From contig JAGTJL010000016.1 of NCBI GenBank assembly GCA_020746875.1, positions 186,001 to 250,000 of the forward strand: a DNA stretch of 64,000 nt, given 5' to 3'. Made by a program: the position numbers and the translations under genes. How positions within the stretch are numbered: position 1 is the first letter of the stretch; each line of letters starts with the position of its first letter. The stretch comes from Rhexocercosporidium sp. MPI-PUGE-AT-0058 (taxonomy: Eukaryota; Ascomycota; Leotiomycetes; Helotiales). Below are positions 38,242 through 49,824 of the stretch, one piece after another. The notes under the pieces were generated by a model. The model was given only the letters and a program-made list of their open reading frames with translations. It did no database searches and was not told where the DNA came from.

Positions 38242-39220
38242 TATTCTCAACTTGCCTGGTTATTCACCGGTTGCTCTTCCGGATTGGGGGAACAATTTGT
38301 CCACAGCATTTTCCAATGCGGAGACAAGGTGGTCGTCACGGGGCGGAATTTGGAAAGTGTTAAGCATCTGCAAGGTGCAGGAGGGACTGTTCTTCAACTG
38401 GACGTCACTGACGATCAATAAACAATCAATGTTGTGGTAGCCGAGGCTCAAAAAATATATGGAAAGATAGACGTTTTAGTCAACAATGCAGCTTATATAT
38501 CGATTGGAACCTGGAAAGAACTTTAGTACGCTTCTTATTTTTATTTCTTTTTTAAACGACACGATGAGAAAGTGTGAAACATTACTTACATCTTCGCAGG
38601 TGCACACACTTCCTCACTCAATTTGAAACAAATGTCTTTGGTAATATCAAAGTGACTCGAGCTATGCTTCTGCACTTTCGGCAGAGACATGCCGGAACGG
38701 CGGTGTTCATAGGCTCTCTCTCTGGCTGGATTGGATACCTGGGTTGCAGTGCATATGCTGGGTCCAAGTTTGCACTTGAAGGTACTTTGATATTTGATAT
38801 TCACCCGCTTAGCTAATTTGACTAACACTGTTCCCTGAAATAGGCATGGTAGCAAGTCTTCAGCAGGAAGTGTCTACTTTTGGGATTAGGACCCTACTGA
38901 TCGAGTCTGGCTGGTTTAGAACCAAGCTGCTGTCAAACGAGAATATGAAGACTGTCGAAATCGGTGTTTCGGTCTACTCGAATTCCTCAAGAATGAGAAA
39001 TGAAGTTGAAAGACGGAAAAAGGGAAACAACCGGGAATCCGGTAAAATTTGTCCAGTTTATTTTAGACTTAGTATGTGGAGAGGGGGTTGCTGAATGGAG
39101 GGCCATACCATTTCGATTTCCATTAGTAAAGGATCTTTATGATGACATCAAAACAATGTGTGAGGAGACTCTGGTATTGTTGGAAGCGTGGAAAGATGTT
39201 ATTAGCGTCACAGATCTAGC
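38242..39220 (+). pseudogene. Short-chain dehydrogenase/reductase, broken
   Basis: The plus strand carries a classical SDR in pieces. The cofactor motif WLFTGCSSGLGEQF is at about 38257, then LQLDVTDDQ, IDVLVNNAAYISIGTW, the catalytic region GSLSGWIGYLGCSAYAGSKF (Ser, then YxxxK), and the C-terminal KDLYDDIKTMCEETLVLLEA with EAWKDVISVTD. An in-frame TAA at 38419-38421 interrupts it directly after VTDDQ. Splicing the intron 38526-38599 would create a TAG across the junction. A frameshift between about 38960 and 39000 separates LLEFLKNE from MKLKDGKRETTGNP. No ATG in frame precedes the first motif. Intact relatives are NADP-dependent oxidoreductases of about 280-300 residues. The gene should not make a working enzyme. 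Confidence 0.8.
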
Positions 39221-39384
39221 CGAGAAAAGATATGGGTTGGTAGGGGAACTCTCGCGTATCAGTAAGGTTTGCATACCAAACAGATATTGGGAATCCAGTT
39301 ATCCCAGTAATAGCATGTATATAAGCTATGACCATGGCAATTGTCCTTTCCACGAGCGATAACTTCATGATCGATTCCCAGAAT

Positions 39385-40182
39385 CTATGGGTCTTCCAAG
39401 AGAGTCTTTCCATCCAAGTCACAAGTGAGTAGCAAATCACAGGTCAACTTTCCCTTACGATCATAGTCCTTCACGAACTTGTCGCCCCATTCGCCTACTG
39501 TATTATCCATAGTCGTAGCTGGCTTCGTCTCGCAGAAGTGGCACATCAGTCCCTTCAGACCCTTCATAAGGTTGAGGCGGGGTAACTCCGCAATCACAAC
39601 ATTATATTCGTCCCAGGTCAATAAATTACCTTCGATGCGATCAGGGCCTTGAAAGTCAGCCCAGATTCCGTAGGCGACTGCTTGGACTTCGGCTTCCTTG
39701 TGAAAGACGATAGTACCGGTGGTGTGGAGAGCAATAGCATCCCAGACTAGTCTATGGAAGCGAGTAGTCAGCGCACGAACAATCAAGCTACAGCTTTCCA
39801 CATCTATGCAACGTCTCCAAACTAGAATGCAAGGAGTTTCTTACTGCAGTCGATGCTTATCCCAATCTGGGGCCTCCTTTCGCAAGAAGTTGCGTGCAGC
39901 ATCTGCACCATCCACCTCGAATCGCTTGTCCTTGGAAACCAACTCGCCAGTCGGATCCCAGCCAATATCATGCATCAAGGCTCCAATGGCATGGACTTCG
40001 AGATCACGGTCAGCAAGGCTTGGGATCTTCGATGCCATTATAAAGCCAAAGACCATGGATCTCTGTACATGATTGTAGGCAAAATCGGTGGAGTGTGCTC
40101 GGGTGTATTCGAGAGCTTTAGTGATAAGTGGGGTGTCTGGGATGGTCGCACCAGCAAAAACGCGAGTCGGGACAGTAACCAT
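39385..40182 (-). CDS. HD-domain protein, cyanamide hydratase-like
   Basis: Two exons, 40182-39845 and 39751-39385, give 234 residues. The metal-binding HD motif is at residues 71-72 (GALMHDIGWDPTGEL), with an upstream His at 38 (YNHVQRSMVFG) and a downstream ALHTTGTIVFHKEAEVQAVA region, as in HD-domain proteins annotated as cyanamide hydratase or urea hydro-lyase in ascomycetes. The start VPTRVFAGATIPDTPL matches that group. These enzymes are usually soluble and metal-dependent; the true substrate of this one is not known. All expected metal-ligand positions I can identify are present, so it appears functional. It is transcribed away from the methyltransferase at 41093, with about 0.9 kb between the two starts, and ends beside the broken dehydrogenase. 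Confidence 0.85.
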
Positions 40183-41092
40183 GTTTGAGGACTAGAACAG
40201 ATCCCTATTTGATCTAGAGTGGATGTGTATGGGCTAAAAACCTTATTCTGCATTCAAATGAGCATGGTGACACCACGGATTGGGACGCAAAGTTGGTGAT
40301 CCCACCTCTTCGATCAGGGACCTGGAGGATGAGCAAGGTCAAAAGTCAGCGCTTGGTGAGATGTCGGGATGCGTTCTGCATTTAAGACATTAAGAACCAC
40401 TTACCAGAGTGGATAGACACTCCATAAATGCAGCCTGAAAGAACAGTCTAAACTCTAATGGATTAGTCTCCTTCCAGATGTCACGAGTTCTGTGTGCTGT
40501 ACTGTACAAGGGTATAAAAGAGGGGTTCCCACGCTACGAGAACAGTTGTCGTGGATTGACAAAAGAGCTTGAAGAACCTATTTAAAAATCTTTCGCCGAT
40601 ACAACTCTAGACTCTGTTCCTCAATTGCATCATAGAATGGTCGATGTGTAAAGCTTCCTGCGTGCAGCGAAATAGGAAATAAAAATGGAAAACAAAGACT
40701 TGAAAGAGAAGTTTCTCACCAAGGAAGGAACTCACTGTCGTGCCGCGGCATGGCAGAGAGTGGAGTGACCTTTGTGTATTGTAAAAGTTGGCGGTATACC
40801 CGACGAAAACCTCAAGCGAACGAATCTTATCCACGAACGATGTACTAACTAAGGAAAGCTAAAGTGAATTCACAGACGGCGGAACGGGCCTACGACCTCC
40901 CCGCGATACTGTCGAATGAGTCTCAGAGACAGATTTTGTGTTCACACCACAGACAGACGGGGCTACAAATACCCCAGATAAGGAAGTGCACATCCATCCC
41001 CCCACGCAAATTTCAAGACCTCAGACAGATTTCGCTCCCCATCTTCGGACTGCGTTCTCGAATACTTGTATCGACATCGATCTGCTGCGATT
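40183..41092. promoter_or_regulatory. Divergent promoter region between HD protein and methyltransferase
   Basis: This 910-bp region separates two divergent genes. It contains TATAAAAG at 40513-40520 (plus), which is 573 bp before the methyltransferase ATG, so the transcript may have a long or spliced leader. No coding frame of note lies inside. Confidence 0.4.
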
Positions 41093-42789
41093 ATGGCGAC
41101 AACTGACAATCCTGCACCGAGTCCCGGCCCGGAGGAAAGGCTTGGAAGCAACGAGGCTCCCGAAAATTCCGGAGGAGTCGCAACCACTTCAGGAGCTGCG
41201 GGCTATGCAACTAGTCCGGCCAGGAGTACGCCGTCTCCCTCTAATTTAACCACTACTGTTGGCGCTCCAGCTCAAGAAATCGCAATCGTAAGTCTACACT
41301 TCCTCGACGCACGATGATCACTTAAACGACGAATACTGATGAGCCGCGTAGGATGATGAGTTCGACGGGGATTCAGCTTTCGGGGAGGATGCACAATCGT
41401 ATGTTGAAAGCAACATTATGTATAGCTTCTATTATCAAAATATTAAATCCAAGCAGAGAAACAGCATCGCTTGCCTCAGCGATAAGTAGGGGATACATGG
41501 AGAATGGAAGAAAGTAAGTATTAAGCCACAAGGTTTTCGAGAGAGGCACTGACCATGAAGATACCAGGCAACGAAAGGGCACGAGTATTGGTATATTCCC
41601 TTGAAGGGACAACCCCTTGTATCATGGCTAATTCTACCAGGGGCCCATCTGATGATAAACAGTTCGAGACTTTTGAATTAGGGTAAGCTGTGTAATCAAG
41701 GAAGACGATCCTGATGTTGATGTGTGTTAGACATCTTCTGTATATCATTTTAGACAGCATCATGCCGGAACCTCTCTTCCACTCACCGATTGGTGAAACC
41801 CCTCAGGTGTGAACAGATCCCATCCTGCAAGATTAGAGAGCTGATTGATGGGCAGAACATCCTTGACATTGGAACTGGAGATGGTACATGGGCTATGTAA
41901 ATATCCGCGAGGTCCCTTTCTCTCCTCCTCACACTAACTTTTCCCAGGGAGGTCGCCGACAAATATCCTTCAGGTAAAGAATTTTTTCATTCTTTAGAAA
42001 TTTGCCAGACCTGACAGTTGACCAGCAACCGTATATGGACTTGACCTCTACCCACCGCCAGCGCTTTGGGTTCCACCGAACTGTGTGTTCCAAGTCGACG
42101 ACGTCACAAAAGAATGGACCTGGCGAAAACAATTCGATCTCATACATCTACGCCTTCTTCTCGGTGCTTTCACACCCGAAGAAAGAGACCGAGTGTACAA
42201 AGAATGCTACGAGTATGGCATCTTCCCCATTCATCGTTCCCCGTCAGAACCACCCGGCTGAATGAACCATAGCAATCTCCTCCCCGGCGGCTGGATCGAA
42301 GAAGTAGAACTCGATGTCCGCGTCATGTCAGATGACGACTCCCTCCCACCAGACAGCCTCGTCGCTGGCTGGGGACGCAACTTCCTCGGCTGCGCAGAAC
42401 GCTCAGGACGACCACTCGACACACAACTAACAATGAAAGCATCGATCGAGAAAGCCGGTTTCGTAAACGTGCAAGACAAGCTGTATAAATGCCCGTTGGG
42501 ATCATGGCCCCGTGATAAGATATACAAGGATGCTGGGAAAGTAAACATGGAGCATTGGAAGACGGGGTTGGAGGGCTGGGCGATGTACTTGCTGACGAAG
42601 TTCGGCGAGCCGACGCCCTGGTCGCCGGAAGAAGTTCAGGTTTATGTGGCGAGTGTGAGGAATGAGATCTCGCAGCCAAACCTGCATTGTTATCACTTCA
42701 CGTCAGATGTTCCCGTTCTAAGTTACTTGTGATACAAAGAACTGACACAAAACAGGAGACGGGTATGGGCACAAAAGCCTATGGAATAG
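41093..42789 (+). CDS. LaeA/UMTA-type SAM-dependent methyltransferase, second copy
   Basis: Eleven exons: 41093-41287, 41352-41398, 41457-41513, 41561-41590, 41641-41682, 41731-41806, 41856-41896, 41948-41973, 42026-42212, 42273-42701 and 42756-42789. Together they give 387 residues with consistent phase. The first 80 residues are a disordered Pro/Ser/Ala-rich leader. Then come YMENGRKYQATKGHEYWGPS, SAM-binding motif I NILDIGTGDGTWAMEVADKY, ATVYGLDLYPP, FDLIHLRLLLGAFTPEERD, NLLPGGWIEEVELDVRVMSD and the ending RRVWAQKPME. Motif I has GTGDGTW where most relatives have GTGTGIW; the glycines are kept. It differs in exon number and in its N-terminal leader from the copy at 6896-8168, so it is not a recent duplicate. 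Exons of 26-57 nt make the model less certain around 41350-41975; the last donor (AC followed by GTCAGA) is weak. Confidence 0.85.
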
Positions 42790-43704
42790 TCACGGCATAA
42801 ATGATTTGCTGATGTCACTCAAACTTGTTGAGATCAGGAGGCACCACCAAGGAAAGGATGTATTAGAAGAGACCTACAAGCATACCTCGGGCAACACAGA
42901 AGAAGTTGGACCAGGAGGCAGATGACGTTTCAATCCCGAGGAAGTCTGGATGCAACTTATGAACACTTCATGTTTTTAATATCGAGGATCGTCAACTTGG
43001 AATTTTAGCATCCTTGATAGTTCTTACGACGGTAGACGTGAGAAGTTGTTACATCAACTTGAACTGCCGAAGCCCAGGCTGTGATGGTTATCATTCTCGG
43101 AGATGTTTGATTTCAAAGCTCCTCAATGTAGTCGAGTGACCACTTCAGGTATCTGGGGATTAGGAACCTCGCGGGAAAGTATCAAGAATTAAAGAGCAAT
43201 TCTAATCAACATTTAAAGCGGAAAAGGTGACAAGAGGGCTCCTTTGACTTTGAACGTATAATGAGGTAGCACGGGAGTTTTCTTGTCAAATTTTTTTTTT
43301 GTCTCCAGTTCAAGCTTTGTGAACACCAGAGTACTACAAGGCACCTAGTCCATGAGTTGCATCACGCCTAACTTATCGGATCTCTCGTCACACAAGCTTC
43401 GTATACATCCCTTCAACGAACCTGGCAGGCAAAGTCTAAATACATACTGCAACATACATAATCAGAACAGGTTCAAAAAGCCATGATTAGACCTCTTCCA
43501 TGATGCTTTGACTCGCCATCTTCCACAACCCTCGAGCATTCGGTTATGATATAATAGCAATCGCTAGTAAAATCAAGTATGAGAAGAGGTCCCGCAAGTA
43601 ACACTCGTAAGTAACACTGTCGTTGTCGCGGTATACATCCTCTTGACAGCAGATAATTAGATGGTGTGATCATCCTCAAACTCCTAGATATTCCGTGATT
43701 CTAG
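42790..43704. other. Intergenic, no gene recognised
   Basis: No supported gene is present. Short coding-like fragments at about 42840-42970 (for example QGKDVLEETYKHTSGNTEEV) are too small to assign. Confidence 0.5.
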
Positions 43705-44340
43705 TTATGAAGTAATCTTCTTTCTCTCCTGTAGGCGCCTGTGGAAACCCACGAGAGGATCCTCCATTTCACCAGCCCTCCCAAAATACTGATCGATCTG
43801 CTTCAAGAATAACGCAGAAGGTTTGACGTCTGCTTTTTTCGTCCTGAGAAACGTGAGCGCCGTAGAGGAGTCAACATTTTGAACGTGACAGAGATAGGCG
43901 AGAATTGCTGCCACCGAGCGATTGAGACCGAGAGCGCAATGGACCAGAATAGAGCCTCCTGATCCGATAGAGGTTTCGATAAAGTTGAGTATTTTCGACA
44001 CGTGTGGAGTGATGTTGTCGATGTCATCAAGAGGAATGTGCAGGATAGTTCGGCCACAGTCATCATCATGAGGATCCTTGCACATGTTGAGTATATAAGT
44101 GATGTCGTCGGGAAGTAACGAGATCGTGGGGTACCTCGATAGATATAAATTCGGCATGACTTCGAATATCATGAAGGGTGGTTCAGTAGCCGTAGTTGAC
44201 GGTATTGAAGGCTGACTGCAAGGCAGGGTGGCAGACATTTTGGTAAGATTGACGGGATCAAGTTGTGGTTTGCTGATATTTTGAGCCGCAGGTAGTGGAG
44301 GTTGCTCCGAGTGTAAAGTTGCAATGGTGGATGATAGCAT
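43705..44340 (-). CDS. Dual-specificity protein phosphatase
   Basis: This is a single-exon gene of 211 residues. Residues 57-190 form a dual-specificity phosphatase domain: MIFEVMPNLYLSRYPTISLL at the start, the general-acid region PLDDIDNI near residue 105, and the signature HCALGLNRS with His134, catalytic Cys135 and Arg141. The first 55 residues are Pro/Ser/Thr-rich and probably disordered; an internal ATG (residue 35) could also start the protein. Such enzymes dephosphorylate Ser/Thr and Tyr on proteins or other phosphorylated substrates. All catalytic residues are present, so it is probably active. The substrate is unknown and neighbours give no hint. Confidence 0.88.
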   Translation of the reverse strand: MLSSTIATLHSEQPPLPAAQNISKPQLDPVNLTKMSATLPCSQPSIPSTTATEPPFMIFEVMPNLYLSRYPTISLLPDDITYILNMCKDPHDDDCGRTILHIPLDDIDNITPHVSKILNFIETSIGSGGSILVHCALGLNRSVAAILAYLCHVQNVDSSTALTFLRTKKADVKPSALFLKQIDQYFGRAGEMEDPLVGFHRRLQERKKITS

Positions 44341-44960
44341 ATTTGTGGATGTGCGTTTGGTAAAACTGAGAGGGCAATTGTTTCAGGATAAATTCTTTAA
44401 TTCTGCAGAAAATTGTTACGTAGACTGGCCGCTAAATCATGGTTGTGGCTGCAAGCGAGCCACGTTAGCGAAGCATGAGGTAGGTGCGATCTAGCCCCAG
44501 GCGGGCAAATGGACCTGAGTATAATCACTTTAGCTCGCTACCTAGATATCTATTAGTAAGTACATCGCACCGATTCTATTAGCTGATATCGAGAAACAGG
44601 TCTAATCTACGGTATCTACGGGTCGGCTTATCGCATTATGAAAATAGAAGTGACTATATAGGTTCAATTGAAACTTTCAGATCAGCGTATCTCATTCTTA
44701 CTGAGACCGAAAAATTCAAATTCATTCTGAATAAACACTGCTATGTTAATGGTGAATAAATTAACGGACTTGGTATTGTTGTTGTGTCACAGTAGCTCGT
44801 TACCATTGTGATTGCTCCACAATAGTAAAGACTGTCACAGCAGCGATATAAGATCTACCTGTCTCGTCCAAGATTAACTCTTCATTCTACTTCCTTAGAA
44901 CTCAAAATTCTCGAGAATCACAACTTCACATCACATATATCTCAGATCGCAAAGTTCAAG
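44341..44960. other. Intergenic upstream of the phosphatase and the DUF3669 pseudogene
   Basis: No gene is present; the region lies between two divergent starts. The part next to 44961 is rich in A/C and looks like a leader. Confidence 0.55.
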
Positions 44961-46116
44961 ATGGCCGATCAAATCTCCAATCTTCTCGAGCGGGCCTCGC
45001 TTGAAGACGAGGATCCTCCCAAGACCATCTTGAAGAAGATGTTGTCCGTCCGTTCTGTTGTCTCGACCTCTTCCTCGTTCGCTATGTGAAATCAAAAAGC
45101 CTCTTCCGACATCTCTCTTCAAAAATTCTCTGAAATCGGACAGGGCACCTGTGGCTTCGTGTTTGCTCAGCTTGGAACAGCACAAGTCGTTAAGCGAGCT
45201 CGTGAAGATGGTCCGGATTCAGCAGCACTTTGGAACGATTTTCTTATGCACAAGAAAGTTGAGCAAGGCTTCGAGACTGGAAACTCCTCCGGTCTTCCCA
45301 CGGTCCACGTCCCGCGCCCAATTCTGTATGTCAGCCGTACCGATACATTTTGGTGGGAGAACAATGGTCATCGGTTCCCGAACGATTTCCAAACACCTAG
45401 CAACTTGCTGATGTCGGAGAGAATTCTGCCCCTTCCAAAATTTATCCGAGAAGCTCTCATTCAACTATACTGCCCTGAGAATTTGAGGTCCTCTCAATTC
45501 GATGAGCCCAAGAACAAGGATTGCTTGGTGCGGGTTTACCTTGGCAAAAACGCCGAGATGAGGTAACCATCCCAGCGGCCACAAAGGTTCTTCTCTCTCC
45601 GCAATTTCAAGTTGCACTTGAACCAGATGGTCGACCTCGGTCTTGATGTTGCGACCTTTGCAACAACCATGGCAAACGCCCTCGCGATCCTTCATTGGGA
45701 AGTGAAGATCGACGCTGCCGATGTTGAGTTGTTCTGGGAAGTGCTCCCACTGAAGGTCATGTTCGAGCTCCTTCATACGCCGAGTTAAAGAAGATGGAGC
45801 CTAACTCAAGCACCTATGTCATTGGTAGTGGCCTCACATTTCATCAAAGAGTAGTGCACCTCTGGCTCCTAGACTTCAACCAGTGCAAGGAGATTGAGAT
45901 GATGATACAGGTGTTACTGCGGCGGTCGAGGCGTTTGCCCTCAACGATCGCTACTTTCCCCGTCCCTCGGTTGATGCAAACTTGTGGAAGATTTTCTGTA
46001 ACCAGTACCAGAAGACTAGCGAGAGAATTCTTGCAAAGTCAACGCTACAAAGTCTCCCAAAGATGCTCATCGACAAAGTTGTGGTGGAAATGCAACGTCG
46101 TGCTGGGCGATACTAA
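44961..46116 (+). pseudogene. DUF3669-type protein gene, broken
   Basis: From the ATG at 44961 the sequence reads like a DUF3669 protein: MADQISNLLERASLEDEDPP, ISLQKFSEIGQGTCGFVFAQ, TDTFWWENNGHRFPNDFQ, ERILPLPKFIREALIQLYCP, FFSLRNFKLHLNQMVDLGLD, TMANALAILHWEVKIDAADV, MEPNSSTYV, HLWLLDFNQC and finally SLPKMLIDKVVVEMQRRAGR. It is interrupted by TGA at 45087-45089, TAA at 45564-45566, a frameshift at about 45730 and another near 45900. Without them it would be about 385 residues. None of the breaks can be removed by a consensus intron. The function of the family is unknown; members are numerous and variable in filamentous fungi. The preserved similarity along the whole length suggests a recent loss. 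Confidence 0.85.
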
Positions 46117-47870
46117 TGGAAACATTGGAGTTTATAGCGAAGATTTATTGATAACTCACCAAAAAAAAAACACATCAAATACAAAACTCTAGTTTTGATT
46201 CTACAGATAAGTGATTATAACGGTGCCAAGGGTGACTAGTGTTGAGAAAATTCTGGGCACCACCAGAGAGGGTTGTTAGAACTCGAAGTCTTATCTCACT
46301 CCACATATCTCAATTCCAATTCCGCCTTGCTAGTAGTTCTGGGGGACATTGAGAGAAGAAGGGTAGAGAAGTCTCGTACCATGAGCTCTAACAGTTCTTC
46401 TTTGGAAAACGGTCACATGCCAACACATGTTAGATCTAGCTAGATGGGAGTACTGAAAGATATATTTCATTGACAGGGCAGAATGCGATATAACAATGAT
46501 ACGTCTCCCAGCCGCAACAAACTACTTGACATCACTCTAACCCTCTCAGTCCGTTTTGTCAACCCCCGAAAGACTGATAGAATACCCTTCAAAGTAAGAA
46601 CACACTTATAAGCCTGGGTTAGAAGTTAAAAACTACTCAATCCATGAATAAGACTCATGAGAATTGGTGTGAGAATAAGAATTCCAATCTCAGGAGAAGG
46701 TATAAAATGTCCCTCCACAAGCTACGATCAGAGAAAGTAAACACCGTACTGACATATATACTGTACATGTCCCAATCAATCCCCACAACCTACCTATCTC
46801 CATTCCCATCCCATCACCAAGTGATGAACAACTCCCCACCCCTTATTATCCACAATAATAATTACACTAGAAGACACATACACAGGCAGCTATCCTGACT
46901 TGGAGGTCTCACAAGGACTGGCGAATAGACATTGAGGGTCTTCATGTCATGGAAGAGGGAGGATGGGAGGGTGGTTTATAGACTCCTCACTCTGTATATT
47001 CCGTACATCAGTGCCGCTCAACTCTTGCTTTAGCCTTCCCCTCTGGGAAGACTGGGAGGGTTTGAAGAGGGGATGGATGGGATGAATAAATACAATCCTT
47101 AGCTATGTTGTACAGTACTAGCTGTGAATTGAGGTAGTGGGTTGGTCATTTTGGTTGTAAATTATTGGGAGACAATCACATATTAATTATGGGATGTATT
47201 CGTTTTGGTTTCATTTTTTTAATTGCTTTGTCTAGAATCCCAGCCAATCTAGCTTGCATCTCAGCTAGAAATCGAAGGCCGAGTTAACTCGAGGTAAGTA
47301 ACCTGCCCTGCCCTCACTTGCTGTGATCCTGAGCGGTCATCCACCGCTCCTGCAAGAGGTACATCGCAAGGCAGCTCATCGCACTGCAGCCCTTTCAACC
47401 GATTGCGTTGTTCGCACCTCATAATAGTGAAAAGAAAAAAAAAGGAAGAAAAAGAGTGGCAACGCAGGTGGAAATTTATTATGGTACAACCCGTGCCATC
47501 CCATCCAGTCACCCGCCGCCTGTGAAATTGTGTAAGTATCGCATAAGGAGGAGCATCTTCTTCCTCCCATCAGCAATTTTCATATTCAAAGCAGTGGAGC
47601 AGTAGAGAAACGCCAATCTCTAGCCCAAGCGCGTGCCAAGGCAAGTCCCAGGATTTTCGATTCATATCATGGATGTGCATTTTTGTAAGTGCGAAAGAGG
47701 AGAGGAAATTAGGAGATCGCATCGCATCGCGTTGCAGTCGAGAACACCATCGCGGTGTTGAGTAGATATGTCAGAGAAATGTGGCAGGTAGATCGAAAGA
47801 CGAGAACGATGCCGATCAGAACACAAGCCTGCAAAGACAGCCTAAGCAAGATATAGAGTAGAGAAGAGAT
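46117..47870. other. Intergenic, no gene recognised
   Basis: This is the region 3' of the DUF3669 pseudogene and of the TFIIA gene. Only short frames without motifs are seen, plus A-runs near 47430-47460. Confidence 0.6.
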
Positions 47871-49824
47871 CTACCACTCATACTCTCCGCTCGCCTTATG
47901 GAAGACGTATTCCTTTCCATTGACTGTGAGGACCCCGTCTTTCATGACGCACTTCCTGTTGGGGGAGTTAGTATGGTGAGGCAGAGGAGAGTTATGGTGG
48001 AACGTTGGATGATCTGGAACTTGAGTAGAGTGGGAGATGAAGGAAGAGAAGGTGGCAACCATTTCAAACTAGCCTAGCTAAGTTTGTGATGCGAGGATTG
48101 GGCAAATTGTAGAGGGGCCGTGATAAGCGAATTGCAAATAAGGAGAGAAACGTACCACTTGTTCTTCACCCGCTGCACCTTATCATACATACAAAGCATG
48201 ATATGGCCCATACTCTCATCGTCGTCCTCCTCATCGTTCAGGCCATCATCAGGATCATCGAGGTCGGAATTAATCGCATCCTCGTCCAACTCCTCATCCT
48301 TGACACCGTCCTTATCATCATCGTCATCAGGTCCATCAGTCTGCTCCATGGCTGCTGACTTCTTGACTTTGCGTTGACGCTTGGACACTGTAGATGCTTG
48401 TTTGAGAGGGAGCATAAGTCCACCACCTTCCATGCTAGTACCCATGGACTCGATCTTACTACGGATGAGGCCATCAATCTCGATGCGACCCATGACTTCC
48501 TCGCCAGCAGAATTGACGCTTTTGATCACATCAAATGACTCAACTTCATCGCCCGCACCATCTGTCTGGGCACCGCCAACGCCATTCTGATTATTGGTCT
48601 GTTGAAGTCTAGCAGCTGCGTTCTGGGCCATCACTTGTCTATATTGTTCTGGAGACATAGCAGGACGGGCTCCTTGCTGTTGCTGTTGCATGCCTTGGTT
48701 TTGCATCATGGCGTTTTGACGGGCCATGACTTGTTGTTGCTGGGCTTGCATCTGTGCCATATTCATGGGTGGCTGGCCATTTTGTTGCATATTTCGTTGC
48801 TGCTGCTGCTGAGCCTGTTGCTGAGACATCATCTGTTGGGTTTGGTTGGGTCCGCCCTGAATAGCATTGATGGATGCAGCTGCTCGGGAACCATAGTTCT
48901 GGTGGAGGTGTTGGGCGGCTCTTTGCTGGGCTTGTGTTGCGTTGGCAGGCAGTGTGAGTGGCATTTGCGTGTATGGCTGTTGGGGAGCTTGTTGCATTCC
49001 ATGATCCGATCCGGGTTCTGCCTTGATTTGTGGTTGTTGACGGTTTGGGGGTTGGGGGAGAGTAAGAGGGCCTTGGCTCTGGTTCTGATTTGGTGCGACA
49101 GGTGGAGTGTTGGATTGGTAATTACCAGCATTTGAGGGGACAGTAGGAGGGTTGGACATTGCAGGTGTAGGTTCGGGCTTAGGATCCCATGGAAACTGAG
49201 CAACCTGAAGCTGTGACAACTTTTGTTGCCATCCCTGTTGAATGTTAGCATGTCCCCATAATTTCAGCAGGCGAATATCCGATAGAAAACAGCATAGAGA
49301 AAACGAATGAAATCAAAGAAGGAATCCAAGAATAGAACCCCAAGGCAGCACTTGAGAGACTATCATTCAGCCTAGCCAGCCAGCCAGTCAGACCATCCAC
49401 GTGACGCCACATCAGTCCCATTTGGGCACTAGCCCAGTTTGCAAATTTCACAAGCGAAGACCCCGGGGTTTGGGGTATAAAGGCAAATACATAGGCTCGC
49501 CCACCCGCTGAACTGGCTGAGTCTGCATCCACGCACAGGCAGCAGTGGAAAGCCAGCCCAACACCCGCACGCAGGATCATCAGCAGCACCACCGCCGCAT
49601 CAACTTCAACTCTCTCAACACAGTATCGCAATGAAATAAATGGAATGACGAAAGAGAAGATGGTAGGAAGTGAGAGAGAACGTGTGATGGGAAAGGCAGC
49701 CTACCAATCTCAACTCCTCCAGGACATGGTCGTCGACGCCAGTTTCCTCAAAATCAACCCGCGAGGTATCAATCACATCCGTGATGATCTGCGAGTATAC
49801 GTTCCCGACTTGTGTATTGGACAT
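47871..49824 (-). CDS. TOA1: Transcription initiation factor IIA large subunit
   Basis: Three exons, 49824-49705, 49234-48156 and 47955-47871, give 427 residues. The N-terminal 60 residues are the conserved helical-bundle segment (MSNTQVGNVYSQIITDVIDT, then LEELRL/GWQQKLSQLQVAQF and PWDPKPEP). The middle is a long Gln/Asn/Pro-rich disordered region with poly-Gln, then a conserved SVNSAGEEVMGRIEIDGLIR segment and an acidic Asp/Glu stretch. The C-terminal beta-barrel part is VKNKWKCVMKDGVLTVNGKE, ending FHKASGEYEW. Together with the small subunit it stabilises TBP on TATA promoters in RNA polymerase II initiation. The first intron is 470 nt, unusually long here, and the second is 200 nt. The open frame inside intron 1 (49631-49245) is not coding. 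It is a nuclear housekeeping gene and intact. Confidence 0.93.

Noticed and set aside
48602..49135. Plus-strand Leu-rich frame resembling a membrane protein
   Set aside because: It is the antisense of the Gln-rich part of the TFIIA large subunit.
49245..49631. Minus-strand frame of 128 residues with hydrophobic stretches
   Set aside because: It lies wholly within the first intron of the TFIIA large-subunit gene, whose exons join cleanly across it.
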